From assembly GCF_030852425.1 (NCBI RefSeq), contig NZ_NSDM01000002.1, positions 1 through 64,000 of the forward strand: a stretch of 64,000 nucleotides of DNA. The letters are read 5' to 3'. Below are positions 25,820 to 34,076 of the stretch, in pieces. A program made the translations under genes and the position numbers. The notes under the pieces are model-generated. The model saw nothing but the letters and a program-made list of their open reading frames with translations, ran no database searches and had not been told where the DNA came from. The DNA is from Saccharothrix longispora. GTDB taxonomy: Bacteria; Actinomycetota; Actinomycetes; Mycobacteriales; Pseudonocardiaceae. How positions within the stretch are numbered: the stretch's first letter is position 1; each line of letters opens with the position of its first letter.

Positions 25820-26791
25820 TCATCCGGCGCAACCGCGAGACAAGTCGAGGACGATCGACGCGGCGGGTTCGGCGGTCGTCCCGATCAACCCGACCCCCTG
25901 GCCCGCGTACATGGCCATGCCCTCGACGTCCCCGACGTGGCCGACGACCGGCACGAGGTCGGCGTAGCGCCGGACCGGTCCGAACGAGGCGTGCTCGGCG
26001 ACGACCTCGCCCTCGCCGGGGCGCGCGCCCGGACCCGGCCGGCCCGCCTCCTCCCAGCGGGTCAGCGTGGTGTTGCGCAACGCGCGGTGCGGCGCGTCGG
26101 GCCAGCCGTCGCGGAACACCCCGGTGTGCACCGCGTCCTCGGCGGTGGCCGCCCGGAGCCGCTCGCGGTACCGGGGGTGCGTCCCCGCCTGCTCGGCGAC
26201 CAGGAACCGGGTGCCGACCCACACCCCGCACGCGCCCAGCGCCACCGCCGCCCGGACGCCCCGCGCGTCGCATATCCCGCCGGCGGCGAGCACCGGGACC
26301 GGTGAGATCCGGTCGACCACCGCCGGCACGAGGGCCAGGGTGGACGTCGTGCCGCGCACGTGCCCGCCCGCCTCCCAGCCCTGTGCCACGACCACGTCGA
26401 CGCCGAGGTCCGCCGCGACGCGCGCCTCGGCCACGCTCCCGGCGGTGTGGACGTGCAGGGCCTCCGCGGCCTCGATCCGCCCGCGGTAGGGCGCGGGGTT
26501 GCCCCAGAACGTGGAGACCACCGGGACGCCGTGGTCGAGCACGAGGGCGAGCCGCTCGTGCTGCGGCCGGTCGAGGACGAGGTTGACCCCGAAGGAGCGC
26601 GACGTGAGCCGCCGGACGGCGTGGATGCGGCGGTGCAGCTCCGCCGGGGACGACCACGTGCCCGGCAGGAACCCCAGCCCGCCCGCCTCGCCGACGGCGG
26701 CGACCAGCTCCGGCGTGCAGGCGTTCCCGATCGGGGCCTGCACGACCGGGACGTCGACGCCGAGCCGCCCGCGCCACCCGGCCCCGGTCAC
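25820..26791 (-). CDS. Nitronate monooxygenase-like flavoprotein (2-nitropropane dioxygenase family)
   Basis: An FMN-binding TIM-barrel protein of 323 residues. The start of the barrel is VPVVQAPIGNACTPELVAAV, the active-site region is VDVVVAQGWEAGGHVRG (class I NMO-like AQGxEAGGH with the catalytic His), and the phosphate-binding loops are PVLAAGGICDARGVRAAVAL and GVWVGTRFL. Members oxidise alkyl nitronates, although some act as enoyl reductases or in natural-product pathways. Near a group of di-iron oxidases it might handle an N-oxidised intermediate; that is inference. The start is GTG 26791, 58 bp after the exporter gene. Confidence 0.9.
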   Translation of the reverse strand: MTGAGWRGRLGVDVPVVQAPIGNACTPELVAAVGEAGGLGFLPGTWSSPAELHRRIHAVRRLTSRSFGVNLVLDRPQHERLALVLDHGVPVVSTFWGNPAPYRGRIEAAEALHVHTAGSVAEARVAADLGVDVVVAQGWEAGGHVRGTTSTLALVPAVVDRISPVPVLAAGGICDARGVRAAVALGACGVWVGTRFLVAEQAGTHPRYRERLRAATAEDAVHTGVFRDGWPDAPHRALRNTTLTRWEEAGRPGPGARPGEGEVVAEHASFGPVRRYADLVPVVGHVGDVEGMAMYAGQGVGLIGTTAEPAASIVLDLSRGCAG

Positions 26792-26849
26792 GACCGGCGC
26801 CCTCCGCGCGTGGCGGGCACCCGCCGGGAGCCGCCCGGCCGGACCGCCG

Positions 26850-27791
26850 CTACGCGCGCTGCGCCGCCGCGGCGGTCCGGCCGCCGGTGCGCATCCGGGT
26901 GACGAGGATGCCCGCGATCACCAGGGCCGCGCCGACGAAGGTGTTCCAGCTGACCGGTTCGGACAGCAGCACCGCGCCGATGGCCGTCGACCACAGCGGG
27001 ATGACGTAGGTGACCGTCGACGCGGCCGTCGGGCCTGCGTGCCTGATGACCTGGAGGTTCAGGATGTACGCGACGCCGGTGCCCAGCGCGCCCAGCACGA
27101 GCAGCGCGATCGCCGCGCCCCAGCCCGGCCAGGTCGGCGCCACGCCGACGGCCGCCGTGACCACGGCGAGCTGGGCGGTCGCGCAGCCGACCTGGACCGT
27201 CGACAGCGCCGCCACCGAGCCCGGCCGCTGGGAGAAGAAGCGCCGGGCGTAGGCGAACCCGGCCCCGTAGCACGTGGTGGCGGCGAGGCAGGCCAGCCCG
27301 CCGACGAGGGTGCCGCCGGCGATCCCGCCCCACACGCCGAGGATGACCAGCACCCCGCAGAAGCCCAGGACCAGTCCCGTGGCCTTGGTCGCGGTCAGGC
27401 GCTCGTCGCGGACGAGCACCACGACGAACAGCATGGTCAGCAGTGGGGTGGTGGCGTTGAAGATCCCGGCCAGCACCGAGTCGACGTGCTGCTCCCCGTA
27501 GGCGAACAGGGCGAACGGGGCGGCGTTCAGCAGCGCGGCGACGACCAGCGCGTGCCCCCACGTGGCCGCGTCCCGGGGGATCGCCAGCCGCTGCACCGCG
27601 CACACGACCAGCAGGGCCAGCAGCCCGAACAGGCAGCGCCACAGGGCCACCCACAGGGGGTGGACGCCGGCGTCCACCCCGATCTTGATCAGCGCGAAGC
27701 TCGATCCCCACAGCGCGGAGAGCCCGATGAAGCTCGGCAGCCACCGCGCGGTGTCGCCGTGCGCCGTCGCGGGCGCCGTCGGCGTGGTCAT
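26850..27791 (-). CDS. EamA/DMT-family exporter
   Basis: A 313-residue membrane protein with about ten transmembrane helices in two EamA repeats, the first starting FIGLSALWGSSFALIKIGVD and the second at TLVGGLACLAATTCYGAGFA. The motif WGSSF near the N-terminus is diagnostic of the drug/metabolite transporter superfamily. It is transcribed away from a LysR regulator gene, with a 116-bp shared promoter that contains a palindrome, so it is probably controlled by that regulator. Export of an amino acid or of the cluster product is possible. Confidence 0.92.
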   Translation of the reverse strand: MTTPTAPATAHGDTARWLPSFIGLSALWGSSFALIKIGVDAGVHPLWVALWRCLFGLLALLVVCAVQRLAIPRDAATWGHALVVAALLNAAPFALFAYGEQHVDSVLAGIFNATTPLLTMLFVVVLVRDERLTATKATGLVLGFCGVLVILGVWGGIAGGTLVGGLACLAATTCYGAGFAYARRFFSQRPGSVAALSTVQVGCATAQLAVVTAAVGVAPTWPGWGAAIALLVLGALGTGVAYILNLQVIRHAGPTAASTVTYVIPLWSTAIGAVLLSEPVSWNTFVGAALVIAGILVTRMRTGGRTAAAAQRA

Positions 27792-27877
27792 GTCGGATGC
27801 CCCCTTCTGGCGGCGTCCGTCCCTTCGGGGTGCCGCTGGGGGCCATGGTCACCAGTCGGGCATCATGAGTCCAATGA

Positions 27878-27891
27878 GATTCGCTTGAATC
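27878..27891. promoter_or_regulatory. GATTC-N4-GAATC palindrome, probable LysR site
   Basis: GATTCGCTTGAATC lies between the divergent exporter and LysR genes, 17 bp before the regulator's ATG. The interrupted dyad ATTC-N4-GAAT resembles LysR-type recognition sites. Confidence 0.6.
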
Positions 27892-27907
27892 CCCATGAGG
27901 ATATTTC

Positions 27908-28780
27908 ATGAGCATCGGAATTCCCCAGATCAGGGCCTTCATCGCCGTGTCGGACACAGCGAGCTTCTCCGCGGCGGCCGCGCAGCTCGGCATCAGCCAG
28001 TCGGCGGTCTCCCACGCGATCGCGTCCCTGGAGCGCGCCACCGGGCGGCAGGTCCTGATCAGGGGGAACCCGGTCCGCCCCACCTTGCTCGGCGAGCGGC
28101 TGCTGGTCCACGCGCGGATGGTGATGGCGTCGATGACCTCGATGGAGGACCTCGCGCACCACCACGACAGCGGGCTGCGCGGCAACCTCGTGCTGGCGGC
28201 TCCCCCCACCGTCTGCCACGGCCTGCTGCCCGGCCTGCTCGACCGCTGGCGCGTGGAGTTCCCCGGCATCTCGATCTCGCTGTTCGAGGGCGACGACGAC
28301 GAGGTCACCGGCTGGCTGACCGGCGCGAGCGCCGACCTCGCGGTCGTCGTGGACCCGGCCGGCACGCCGCCGGGCGCGGTGCTGCTGGCCGAGGACCGCT
28401 TCCACGCGGTCCTGCGCACCGACCACCCGCTGGCCGAGAGCGGGGCGGTCGACGTCACCGACCTGGAGGACGACCCGTTCCTGCTGTCGCTGGGCGGCTG
28501 CGAGCGCCACATCCAGGAGTTGCAGCGGAGCAGCGGGGCGCGGCTCAACGCGGTCCACCGGGTGCGCCAGCTCGGCACGCTGTTCGCCATGGTCCGGGCC
28601 GGCATCGGCGTGTCGATCGTGCCGGGCCTGGCCGCCGGGATGGAGGGACCGGACCTCGTGCTCGTCCCGCTGGTGCAGCGCATCAGCCGCGAGCTGATCC
28701 TCACCGGTCCCCGCAACCGGCCCTGGCACCCGGCCACGGGCGCGCTGCTGGCCTCCGTGGAGCAGCAGCGCGCCGCCTGA
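27908..28780 (+). CDS. LysR-family transcriptional regulator
   Basis: A 290-residue protein with an N-terminal winged HTH (IRAFIAVSDTASFSAAAAQL, GISQSAVSHAIASLERATGR) and a periplasmic-binding-like effector domain from about residue 90 (LRGNLVLAAPPTVCHGLLPG; second lobe DLAVVVDPAG). ATG 27908 is preceded by GAGGA. It is divergent from the exporter gene and convergent with operon A. It probably controls the exporter, and perhaps the nitronate monooxygenase gene behind it, in response to a small molecule. Confidence 0.93.
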   Translation: MSIGIPQIRAFIAVSDTASFSAAAAQLGISQSAVSHAIASLERATGRQVLIRGNPVRPTLLGERLLVHARMVMASMTSMEDLAHHHDSGLRGNLVLAAPPTVCHGLLPGLLDRWRVEFPGISISLFEGDDDEVTGWLTGASADLAVVVDPAGTPPGAVLLAEDRFHAVLRTDHPLAESGAVDVTDLEDDPFLLSLGGCERHIQELQRSSGARLNAVHRVRQLGTLFAMVRAGIGVSIVPGLAAGMEGPDLVLVPLVQRISRELILTGPRNRPWHPATGALLASVEQQRAA

Positions 28781-28814
28781 TCCGGCCGGGTGGCGGCGGA
28801 GCGGTGCGCGGTCG

Positions 28815-29669
28815 TCACGCGGCCTCGGCGAGGAAGCCGGTCACGGACGCGGCGACCGCGGCGGCGGCCTCCTCCTGGGGGAAGTCGCCGCACCCGGGCA
28901 GCAGCACCAGCCGGGAGCCGGGGACCAGCTCGGCGAACCGGTGGCCGGTCGACGGCGGCACGAGCCGGTCGGCTGCCCCGAAGAGCAGCAACGTGGGCAC
29001 GTCGAGCCCCTCCAGCGGCCCGGCGAGCGCGTCGAACGACTCGCCGTAGCTCAACCGGACGCCCAGGGCGAACCGCGCCATCTCCGCGCCGCGGGCGCGG
29101 AACTGCCGGTGGTAGGCCCGGACGGCGGCCGGGTCGGGCCGGTGGTCGGGGCCGTGCGCGGCGGCCCACTTCGCGGCGAAGACCCGGTAGGGGAACAGCC
29201 GGGCCAGGGCCGGGCCCAGCACCGGCCGGGCGAGCGCGCGGTACAGGCCCAGGTTCGCGGCCCCCTCCCCCAGCGCCCCCGCCGCCAGCACGACGAGCCG
29301 GGAGACCCGGTGGGGGTGGCGGGCGGCCAGCCACGCCGCCAGCGAACCGCCCATCTGGCTCCCCACGACCACCGGGGCGTCCAGCCCGAGGGCGTCGAAC
29401 AACTCGACCAGCAGGTCCGCCGCGCGCGCCGCCGTCCACCCGCGGGCGCGGGGCGCGGGCGACCGGCCGCAACCGGGCAGGTCCACCAGGACCACCCGGT
29501 GCCGCTCGGCCAGGACCGGGTGGACGTCGCGCCAGGTCGTCGCCGAGGTCAGGAACCCGTGCAGCAGCACGACCGGCGGACCGTCGGCCGGTCCGACCTC
29601 GTAGACGTGCACGTCCGCGTCGCCGAGCCCGACCACGCGGCCCTCGCCGAGCGCCCGCGCCCCGATCAC
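28815..29669 (-). CDS. Alpha/beta-hydrolase fold protein lacking the catalytic His
   Basis: A 284-residue alpha/beta hydrolase. The oxyanion motif is HGFL, the nucleophile elbow is GSQMGG (Ser about 104), and the acid residue is in FGAADRLVPPSTG. The segment that normally reads GxGHxPxxE, with the catalytic His, is GCGDFPQEE here, so His is replaced by Asp. The protein may have lost hydrolase activity or catalyse a different reaction, as seen in some biosynthetic alpha/beta-fold cyclases and dehydratases. The start is GTG 29669, overlapping the stop of the next hydrolase gene by 4 nt. It is the last gene of operon A. Confidence 0.85.
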   Translation of the reverse strand: MIGARALGEGRVVGLGDADVHVYEVGPADGPPVVLLHGFLTSATTWRDVHPVLAERHRVVLVDLPGCGRSPAPRARGWTAARAADLLVELFDALGLDAPVVVGSQMGGSLAAWLAARHPHRVSRLVVLAAGALGEGAANLGLYRALARPVLGPALARLFPYRVFAAKWAAAHGPDHRPDPAAVRAYHRQFRARGAEMARFALGVRLSYGESFDALAGPLEGLDVPTLLLFGAADRLVPPSTGHRFAELVPGSRLVLLPGCGDFPQEEAAAAVAASVTGFLAEAA

Positions 29670-30454
29670 CGGGCCGCTCCGAACACGTCGACCACCAGGT
29701 CGTTGAACAGGCGCGGCGCCTCGACGGGCGGGACGTGCGCGGCGGGCAGCAGCTCGACCCGCGCGCCCGGCACGAGCCGCCCCAGCTCCTCGGTCAGCAC
29801 CGGCGGGAAGAGGATGTCCTCGGCGCCGCCGACGACCAGGGTCGGGCAGCCCACCTCGCCCAACCAGGCCCGGCTGTCGTGCTCCAGCGCCTGCGCGTAG
29901 ATGCTGCCGAGCGCGGCCACGTCGTACTGGTCGAACATGGCCCGCCGCAGGGCCGCCTCGCGGCGGGCGAGTTCCGGTGCGCCCGCGGCGGAGAAGAGCA
30001 TGCTCTTGAGCACCTCCCAGAACCCGGCGAGGTCGCCGCGCTCCAGGAAGCCGTTGAGCATGCGCAGCAGCAGGAGCGTCGGGCCGTGCGGCGCCGCGAA
30101 GGTGGCCACCAGCCCGAGGCCGGTCAGCCGGTCCGCGTGCTTGGCCGCGAAGTGCTGGGCGACGAGCCCGCCGTGCGACATGCCGACCACCGCGGCCCGG
30201 TCGACGCCGAGGCGGTCGAGCAGGACCGCGAGGTCGTCGGCGTGCTGCGCGTTCGTCGGGTGGCCGGTGTCCGACGGCGAGTCGCCGAAGCCGCGCATGT
30301 CGTAGGTGAGGACGTCGAAGTGCCGGCTGAGCACGGGTACCTGGCGCAGCCAGCCGCCCGCCAGCGTGGACAGGAGCACCAGCGGCGGGCCGCTCCCGCC
30401 GCGCCGGTAGCCGATGGCGCCGCCGGTCACGTCGATCCGTTCCACGATCTCCAC
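29666..30454 (-). CDS. Alpha/beta hydrolase
   Basis: A 262-residue alpha/beta hydrolase with a complete triad. The nucleophile Ser93 lies in GMSHGG, the acid is in VVGGAEDILFPP, and the His is in LLPAAHVPPVEAP. The cap region (MLNGFLERGDLAGFWEVLKS) resembles that of lactonases, esterases and 3-oxoadipate enol-lactonase-like enzymes. It is 43 bp after the AMP-ligase gene and overlaps the following hydrolase gene, so both belong to operon A. It could release or trim an acyl intermediate; the substrate is unknown. Confidence 0.88.
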   Translation of the reverse strand: MEIVERIDVTGGAIGYRRGGSGPPLVLLSTLAGGWLRQVPVLSRHFDVLTYDMRGFGDSPSDTGHPTNAQHADDLAVLLDRLGVDRAAVVGMSHGGLVAQHFAAKHADRLTGLGLVATFAAPHGPTLLLLRMLNGFLERGDLAGFWEVLKSMLFSAAGAPELARREAALRRAMFDQYDVAALGSIYAQALEHDSRAWLGEVGCPTLVVGGAEDILFPPVLTEELGRLVPGARVELLPAAHVPPVEAPRLFNDLVVDVFGAAR

Positions 30455-30496
30455 TCCGTTCCCGACCCGGCGAGCCCGGGTGCGCGGTTCGTCCGG

Positions 30497-32107
30497 TCAG
30501 TTCGCCCGTTCCGCCTGCGCGTCGAGGCGCCGGTGGGCGGCCGGTGCGCCGTGGACCCGGTCGATCACGTGCCGGCGCGGCTTGCCCGTCTCGGTGAGGC
30601 AGCCCTCCTCGACGGTGGGCATGCGGTCGACGACCGCGTAGGACCGCACCCGCTCCCAGGGGTGCAGGCCGCTGTTGACGCGGCGCAGGGCGGCGGCGAC
30701 GTCGTGGTCGGCGGGCACCTCGCCCGGCTCGAAGAACAGCAGCGCGCCCAGCCGGCCGTCGGCGCCGGGCGCGACCTGGCACAGCCCCGCCCCGGCCGCT
30801 CGGGCCACCGCGGTCTCGATGGGGGTGACGAAGACCTTCTCGCCGCTGGGCAGCACGATGAAGTCGCGCAGCCGCCCGAGCACCCGCAGGAACCCGTCGG
30901 CGTCGAACTCGCCGACGTCGGCGGTGGGCTCGAACCGGTCGGGGTCCCACCGCTTCGGCTCCACGCGACCGTCGACGAGGCGGCCGTGCAGGAACGGCGT
31001 CGGCGTGCGGACCAGTACCTCCCTGGTGCCGGGGTCGAGCCGCACCTCGCCCCACGGGATGGGCCTGCCCACGGTGCCTGGTCGGCGGGCCCCGGGGGTG
31101 TTGAGGCCGATCATGCCCAGCTCGGTGGTCCCGTAGACCTCGAAGACCGGAAGGTCGGCCGCGAGCAGCTCGGCCATCAACGCCGGGTCGGTCGGCGCGC
31201 TGCCGACGAAGATCGACCGGATCGCCGGCCCGAAGATCGACCGGTAGGCCGCCGCGGTCGCCCCCGGCTCCGCCTGCCGGCCCTTGAGCACCTTCGAGAC
31301 CCGCCACCGGACGTGCTCCAGCACGCGCGGGACGGTCACGTGCAGGGTGGGCGCGTGCGCGGCGCCGTCGGCCGCCATGTGCGCCGGGTCGGACAGCACG
31401 AAGTCCAGGCCGGCCCGCAGTCCCCAGTAGAGCATCATGCGCTGGGGCAGGTGGGACAGCGGCAGGTACAGCAGCAGCCGGTCGCCGCGCCCGAAGCCGT
31501 AGATCTCGGCGAACCGGTCCATCGTGCGCAGCAGGGGGTCCGCCGCCACGGTGAACAGCTTGGGCTCCGAGAGCGTCCCGCTGGTGGAGACCACGGTGAA
31601 CGGCCCCGTGCGCGGCCGCGCCGCCCCGTCGCGCGCCGCGGGGCCGGCCCGCGACACCAGCTCGGCCACCGACTCGACGCCGTCGGGCGCGGTGTGGCCG
31701 AGGAACAGCACGTCGAACCCCGCCGCGCGGAACGCGGCGACGGCGTCGGCGTTGTCGGTGAGGACGGTGCGGCAGCCGCTCTCCCCGGCCACCGCCACCG
31801 CCCTCGGCACGGGCGCGCTGGGGTACAGCGCGACCGACAGCGCCCCGACCAGCACGCAGGCCAGGTCGGCGAGCACCCACTCGTACCCGGTCGAACCGTG
31901 CACGGCGACCTTGGCGCCGGGACCGACCCCCCGCTCGCGCAGCGCCGCGGCCAACGCGGCCGCGTCGGCCCGGCACCGGGCGTGGCTGACCCGGTCGGGT
32001 TCGCCGCCGCCGCGGCGGAAGACCAGCGACGAGGTCTCGTTGCCCGCCATCGCGTCCAGCACCGCGGGCAGCGGGCAGACCTGCGGCGCCGTGGTCGCCG
32101 TGCTCAT
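30497..32107 (-). CDS. AMP-forming acyl ligase (ANL superfamily)
   Basis: A 536-residue adenylate-forming enzyme. The P-loop motif is reduced to TVVSTSGTLSEPKLFTV, weaker than the usual TSGTTGxPKG: the second Gly-rich part is replaced by SEPK. Other core motifs are clear: VFEVYGTTELGMIG (A5), then ADVGEFDADGFLRVLGRLRD (A7/A8) and KVFVTPIE, with the catalytic Lys expected in the Cys/Lys region ETGKPRRH. The overall shape is that of long-chain fatty acyl-CoA or acyl-ACP ligases. Its ATG overlaps the stop of the haem-oxygenase-like gene by 4 nt. It may activate a fatty or amino acid for transfer to one of the free carrier proteins. Confidence 0.85.
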   Translation of the reverse strand: MSTATTAPQVCPLPAVLDAMAGNETSSLVFRRGGGEPDRVSHARCRADAAALAAALRERGVGPGAKVAVHGSTGYEWVLADLACVLVGALSVALYPSAPVPRAVAVAGESGCRTVLTDNADAVAAFRAAGFDVLFLGHTAPDGVESVAELVSRAGPAARDGAARPRTGPFTVVSTSGTLSEPKLFTVAADPLLRTMDRFAEIYGFGRGDRLLLYLPLSHLPQRMMLYWGLRAGLDFVLSDPAHMAADGAAHAPTLHVTVPRVLEHVRWRVSKVLKGRQAEPGATAAAYRSIFGPAIRSIFVGSAPTDPALMAELLAADLPVFEVYGTTELGMIGLNTPGARRPGTVGRPIPWGEVRLDPGTREVLVRTPTPFLHGRLVDGRVEPKRWDPDRFEPTADVGEFDADGFLRVLGRLRDFIVLPSGEKVFVTPIETAVARAAGAGLCQVAPGADGRLGALLFFEPGEVPADHDVAAALRRVNSGLHPWERVRSYAVVDRMPTVEEGCLTETGKPRRHVIDRVHGAPAAHRRLDAQAERAN

Positions 32108-32769
32108 GCGCTGACCTTCGCTTCGCTCATCGCGTCGCTGAACAGCTGCCCGTAGGCGCGCAGGGTGTAGGTCCAGGTGGTGACCATCAGCTCGTAGCGC
32201 TGGTCGGTGGTGGCCGCCCGGTTGAACGCCTTGCGCACCATCTCGACGTGCTCCTGGTCCTCCTCGGCGTGCACCTTCAGGAAGGTCAGGGCCCGCTCGG
32301 CGAACGGGTAGGTCACCATGGCCGCGGACACCCTGGGGCCGAGCATGGCGCCGAGCCCCTCGGTCGCCGCGGCGAAGCCCAGCAGCGCGGCCGGGTCCTT
32401 CATCGAGACCGCCCAGTGGTTCTGCCCGACCATCGTCCAGGTGCCCAGGCCGGGCAGTCCCGCCAGGTAGGTGTCGGTGTCGTAGCCGAGCCGGCGCAGG
32501 TCCTGGACGCACAGCCGGTCGTGGTGGCGCTCCTCGATGGCGAGGTTGAGGAAGAAGTCCTGCAACCAGCCCTCGGCGCTGCGGGACGCCGCCGCCGACA
32601 GGAAGTACGGCGTCTGGGTGACCAGGTGGAAGGTCTCCCGCAGGTAGGCCGCGTACACGTCCTCGGTGAGGTCGCCGCGCAGGATCGTGTCGATGAAGGG
32701 GTGCTCGACGACGTCCTTCCGGAGCGTCCCGTCCGTCTCCGCGAGCGCCCGCTCGTAGGGGGTGGTCAT
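32104..32769 (-). CDS. Haem-oxygenase-like di-iron oxidase (HDO family)
   Basis: A 221-residue all-helical protein of the TenA/CADD-like group. Likely metal ligands are Glu45 and His48 in LRETFHLV, the ExxH pairs in AIEERHHDRL (about 79-83), Glu137 in AATEGLGAM, His167, and DxxH at 171-174 in HAEEDQEHVE. This spacing is that of haem-oxygenase-like di-iron oxidases such as UndA, BesC and SznF, which cleave C-C bonds or N-oxygenate substrates. It is coupled by 4-nt overlaps to the ferritin-like gene before it and the AMP ligase after it. It probably performs a key oxidation of a carrier-bound or free amino or fatty acid. Confidence 0.85.
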   Translation of the reverse strand: MTTPYERALAETDGTLRKDVVEHPFIDTILRGDLTEDVYAAYLRETFHLVTQTPYFLSAAASRSAEGWLQDFFLNLAIEERHHDRLCVQDLRRLGYDTDTYLAGLPGLGTWTMVGQNHWAVSMKDPAALLGFAAATEGLGAMLGPRVSAAMVTYPFAERALTFLKVHAEEDQEHVEMVRKAFNRAATTDQRYELMVTTWTYTLRAYGQLFSDAMSEAKVSA

Positions 32770-33485
32770 GCCACGTCCTCCTTGATCCCGATCCTGGACA
32801 TCACGTCGTCGAACCGCGCGCGCGTCCGGTCGAGGTAGTCGTCGGAGACGAACCCCGCCTCCATCGCCCAGGCGATCGACTCCTTGAGCTGGCCGCCGAG
32901 GTAGCCCTCCATGTGGTCCCGGTACCACTTGCAGTGCTCGACGGCCCGCTTGCGGGCCTCGGCGTTGTCGTCGAGCACCTGGTTGGCGACCGTGATGCCG
33001 AAGGCGACGTGCCGCCGTTCCTCCCGCTCGATGCGGTCGAACTGGTGGAAGTACGGCGTCCGGCTGCGCGCGAGCTGGTACAGCTCCTCCATCGCCAGCA
33101 CGCCCTCGGCGTAGAGGTTGAGCCCGATGAGGACCTCGACCTCGTCGTCGCTGTAGAACAGCTTGGCGAACCGGTCGCCGATGTCGTCGATGCGGTAGGG
33201 CTCGTGGTCGAACTCGTGCCAGGGCTGGCCGAGCTTCTCGACGCCCTCGCGGAACAGCCGGGCGTGGACCACCTCGTCGGCCGCGTGCCTGATCAGGTAG
33301 TTCTTCTCGCGCAGTCCGCGGCGGCGCGGCAGCCAGCGCGCGCACAGGTCGATGATGTCCAGTTCGGAGTAGTAGAAGTTGACGTAGACGGTGAGGATGA
33401 GGTCCCAGGCGTTGCGGCCGTACTTCTCCAGGATCTCGTCCTTGAGCGTCATCGACGGGTCGCGCTCGACGGTCGTGCCGGTCAT
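32766..33485 (-). CDS. Ferritin-like di-iron oxygenase
   Basis: A 239-residue helical-bundle protein with two ExxH iron-binding pairs: AADEVVHARLF (about residues 69-76) and EREERRHVAFG (about 160-167), together with upstream Glu candidates in YYSELDIIDL and GVLAMEEL. This four-helix di-iron arrangement is that of ferritin-like oxygenases (AurF, MiaE and desaturase relatives). ATG 33485 follows a good GGAGGG ribosome-binding site. Its stop overlaps the HDO gene's start. Two different di-iron oxidases made from adjacent coupled genes suggest consecutive oxidations of one intermediate. Confidence 0.82.
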   Translation of the reverse strand: MTGTTVERDPSMTLKDEILEKYGRNAWDLILTVYVNFYYSELDIIDLCARWLPRRRGLREKNYLIRHAADEVVHARLFREGVEKLGQPWHEFDHEPYRIDDIGDRFAKLFYSDDEVEVLIGLNLYAEGVLAMEELYQLARSRTPYFHQFDRIEREERRHVAFGITVANQVLDDNAEARKRAVEHCKWYRDHMEGYLGGQLKESIAWAMEAGFVSDDYLDRTRARFDDVMSRIGIKEDVA

Positions 33486-33496
33486 GCCACCCTCCT

Positions 33497-34063
33497 TCAC
33501 GTGGTGGTGGGCTGCGGTGCCGCGGCGTCGAAGACGCTCTCGACATCGATGGACAGTGCTTTCAGGAACCGGCTCGTGAGGTTGTAGACCCCGATGGCGA
33601 GGACGATGTTGACGATCTCGTCGTCGCCGAACGCGGCCTTCAGCTCCGCGCGCAGTTCGTCGGTGACGCCGTCGGGGTCGCGGGTGAGCACGTCCGCGGT
33701 CCTGAGGATCAGCGCCTCGCGCTCGTCGAAGGCCGTGCGGATGCTCGCCAGGTCCCCGACGGCCGAGATCTGCGCCTCGGGGACGCCGGCCCGGCGCGCG
33801 GACGCCGTCATGTGGGCCACGCAGTAGGTGCAGTCCTGCGCCTTCGCCGTGCCCAGCGCGGCGAGCGCCCGCAGCCGCGCGCCGATCGTCGGGGACCGGT
33901 AGACCTGGGCCCAGAACGGCACGAACACGGCGAGCAGGTCGGGGCAGTGCGCCATCGCCCGCAGGATGTTGGGCACGAACCCGTACTCGCGCCGCACGGA
34001 CTCGAACAGCTCCCCGACGGCCGGGGGGACGTCGTCCCCGTCCAGCAGGTCGACCATGGCCAT
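33497..34063 (-). CDS. AhpD-like / carboxymuconolactone decarboxylase family protein
   Basis: A 188-residue protein with the AhpD-type redox motif CTYCVAHMTAS (CxxC with the His five residues later) inside an all-helical CMD domain, preceded by ALAALGTAKAQD and followed by IVLAIGVYNLTSRFL. Such proteins reduce peroxides or act as small oxidoreductases. It lies between the halogenase-like and ferritin-like genes, 13 and 11 bp away. It may protect the oxidases from peroxide or carry out a redox step. Confidence 0.9.
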   Translation of the reverse strand: MAMVDLLDGDDVPPAVGELFESVRREYGFVPNILRAMAHCPDLLAVFVPFWAQVYRSPTIGARLRALAALGTAKAQDCTYCVAHMTASARRAGVPEAQISAVGDLASIRTAFDEREALILRTADVLTRDPDGVTDELRAELKAAFGDDEIVNIVLAIGVYNLTSRFLKALSIDVESVFDAAAPQPTTT

Positions 34064-34076
34064 GTCGCGTCCTCCC

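Noticed and set aside
29670..31976. Long minus-strand frame of more than 1000 codons open from 28815 to 31976
   Set aside because: Only its last 284 codons are a gene. The rest runs in another frame through the second hydrolase and the AMP ligase and is Arg/Gly-rich, as expected of GC-rich shadow frames.
28790..32155. Plus-strand frame of 1121 codons opposite operon A
   Set aside because: It is antisense to three well-supported genes, composed of Arg/Pro/Gly-rich or shadow peptide sequence without domains.
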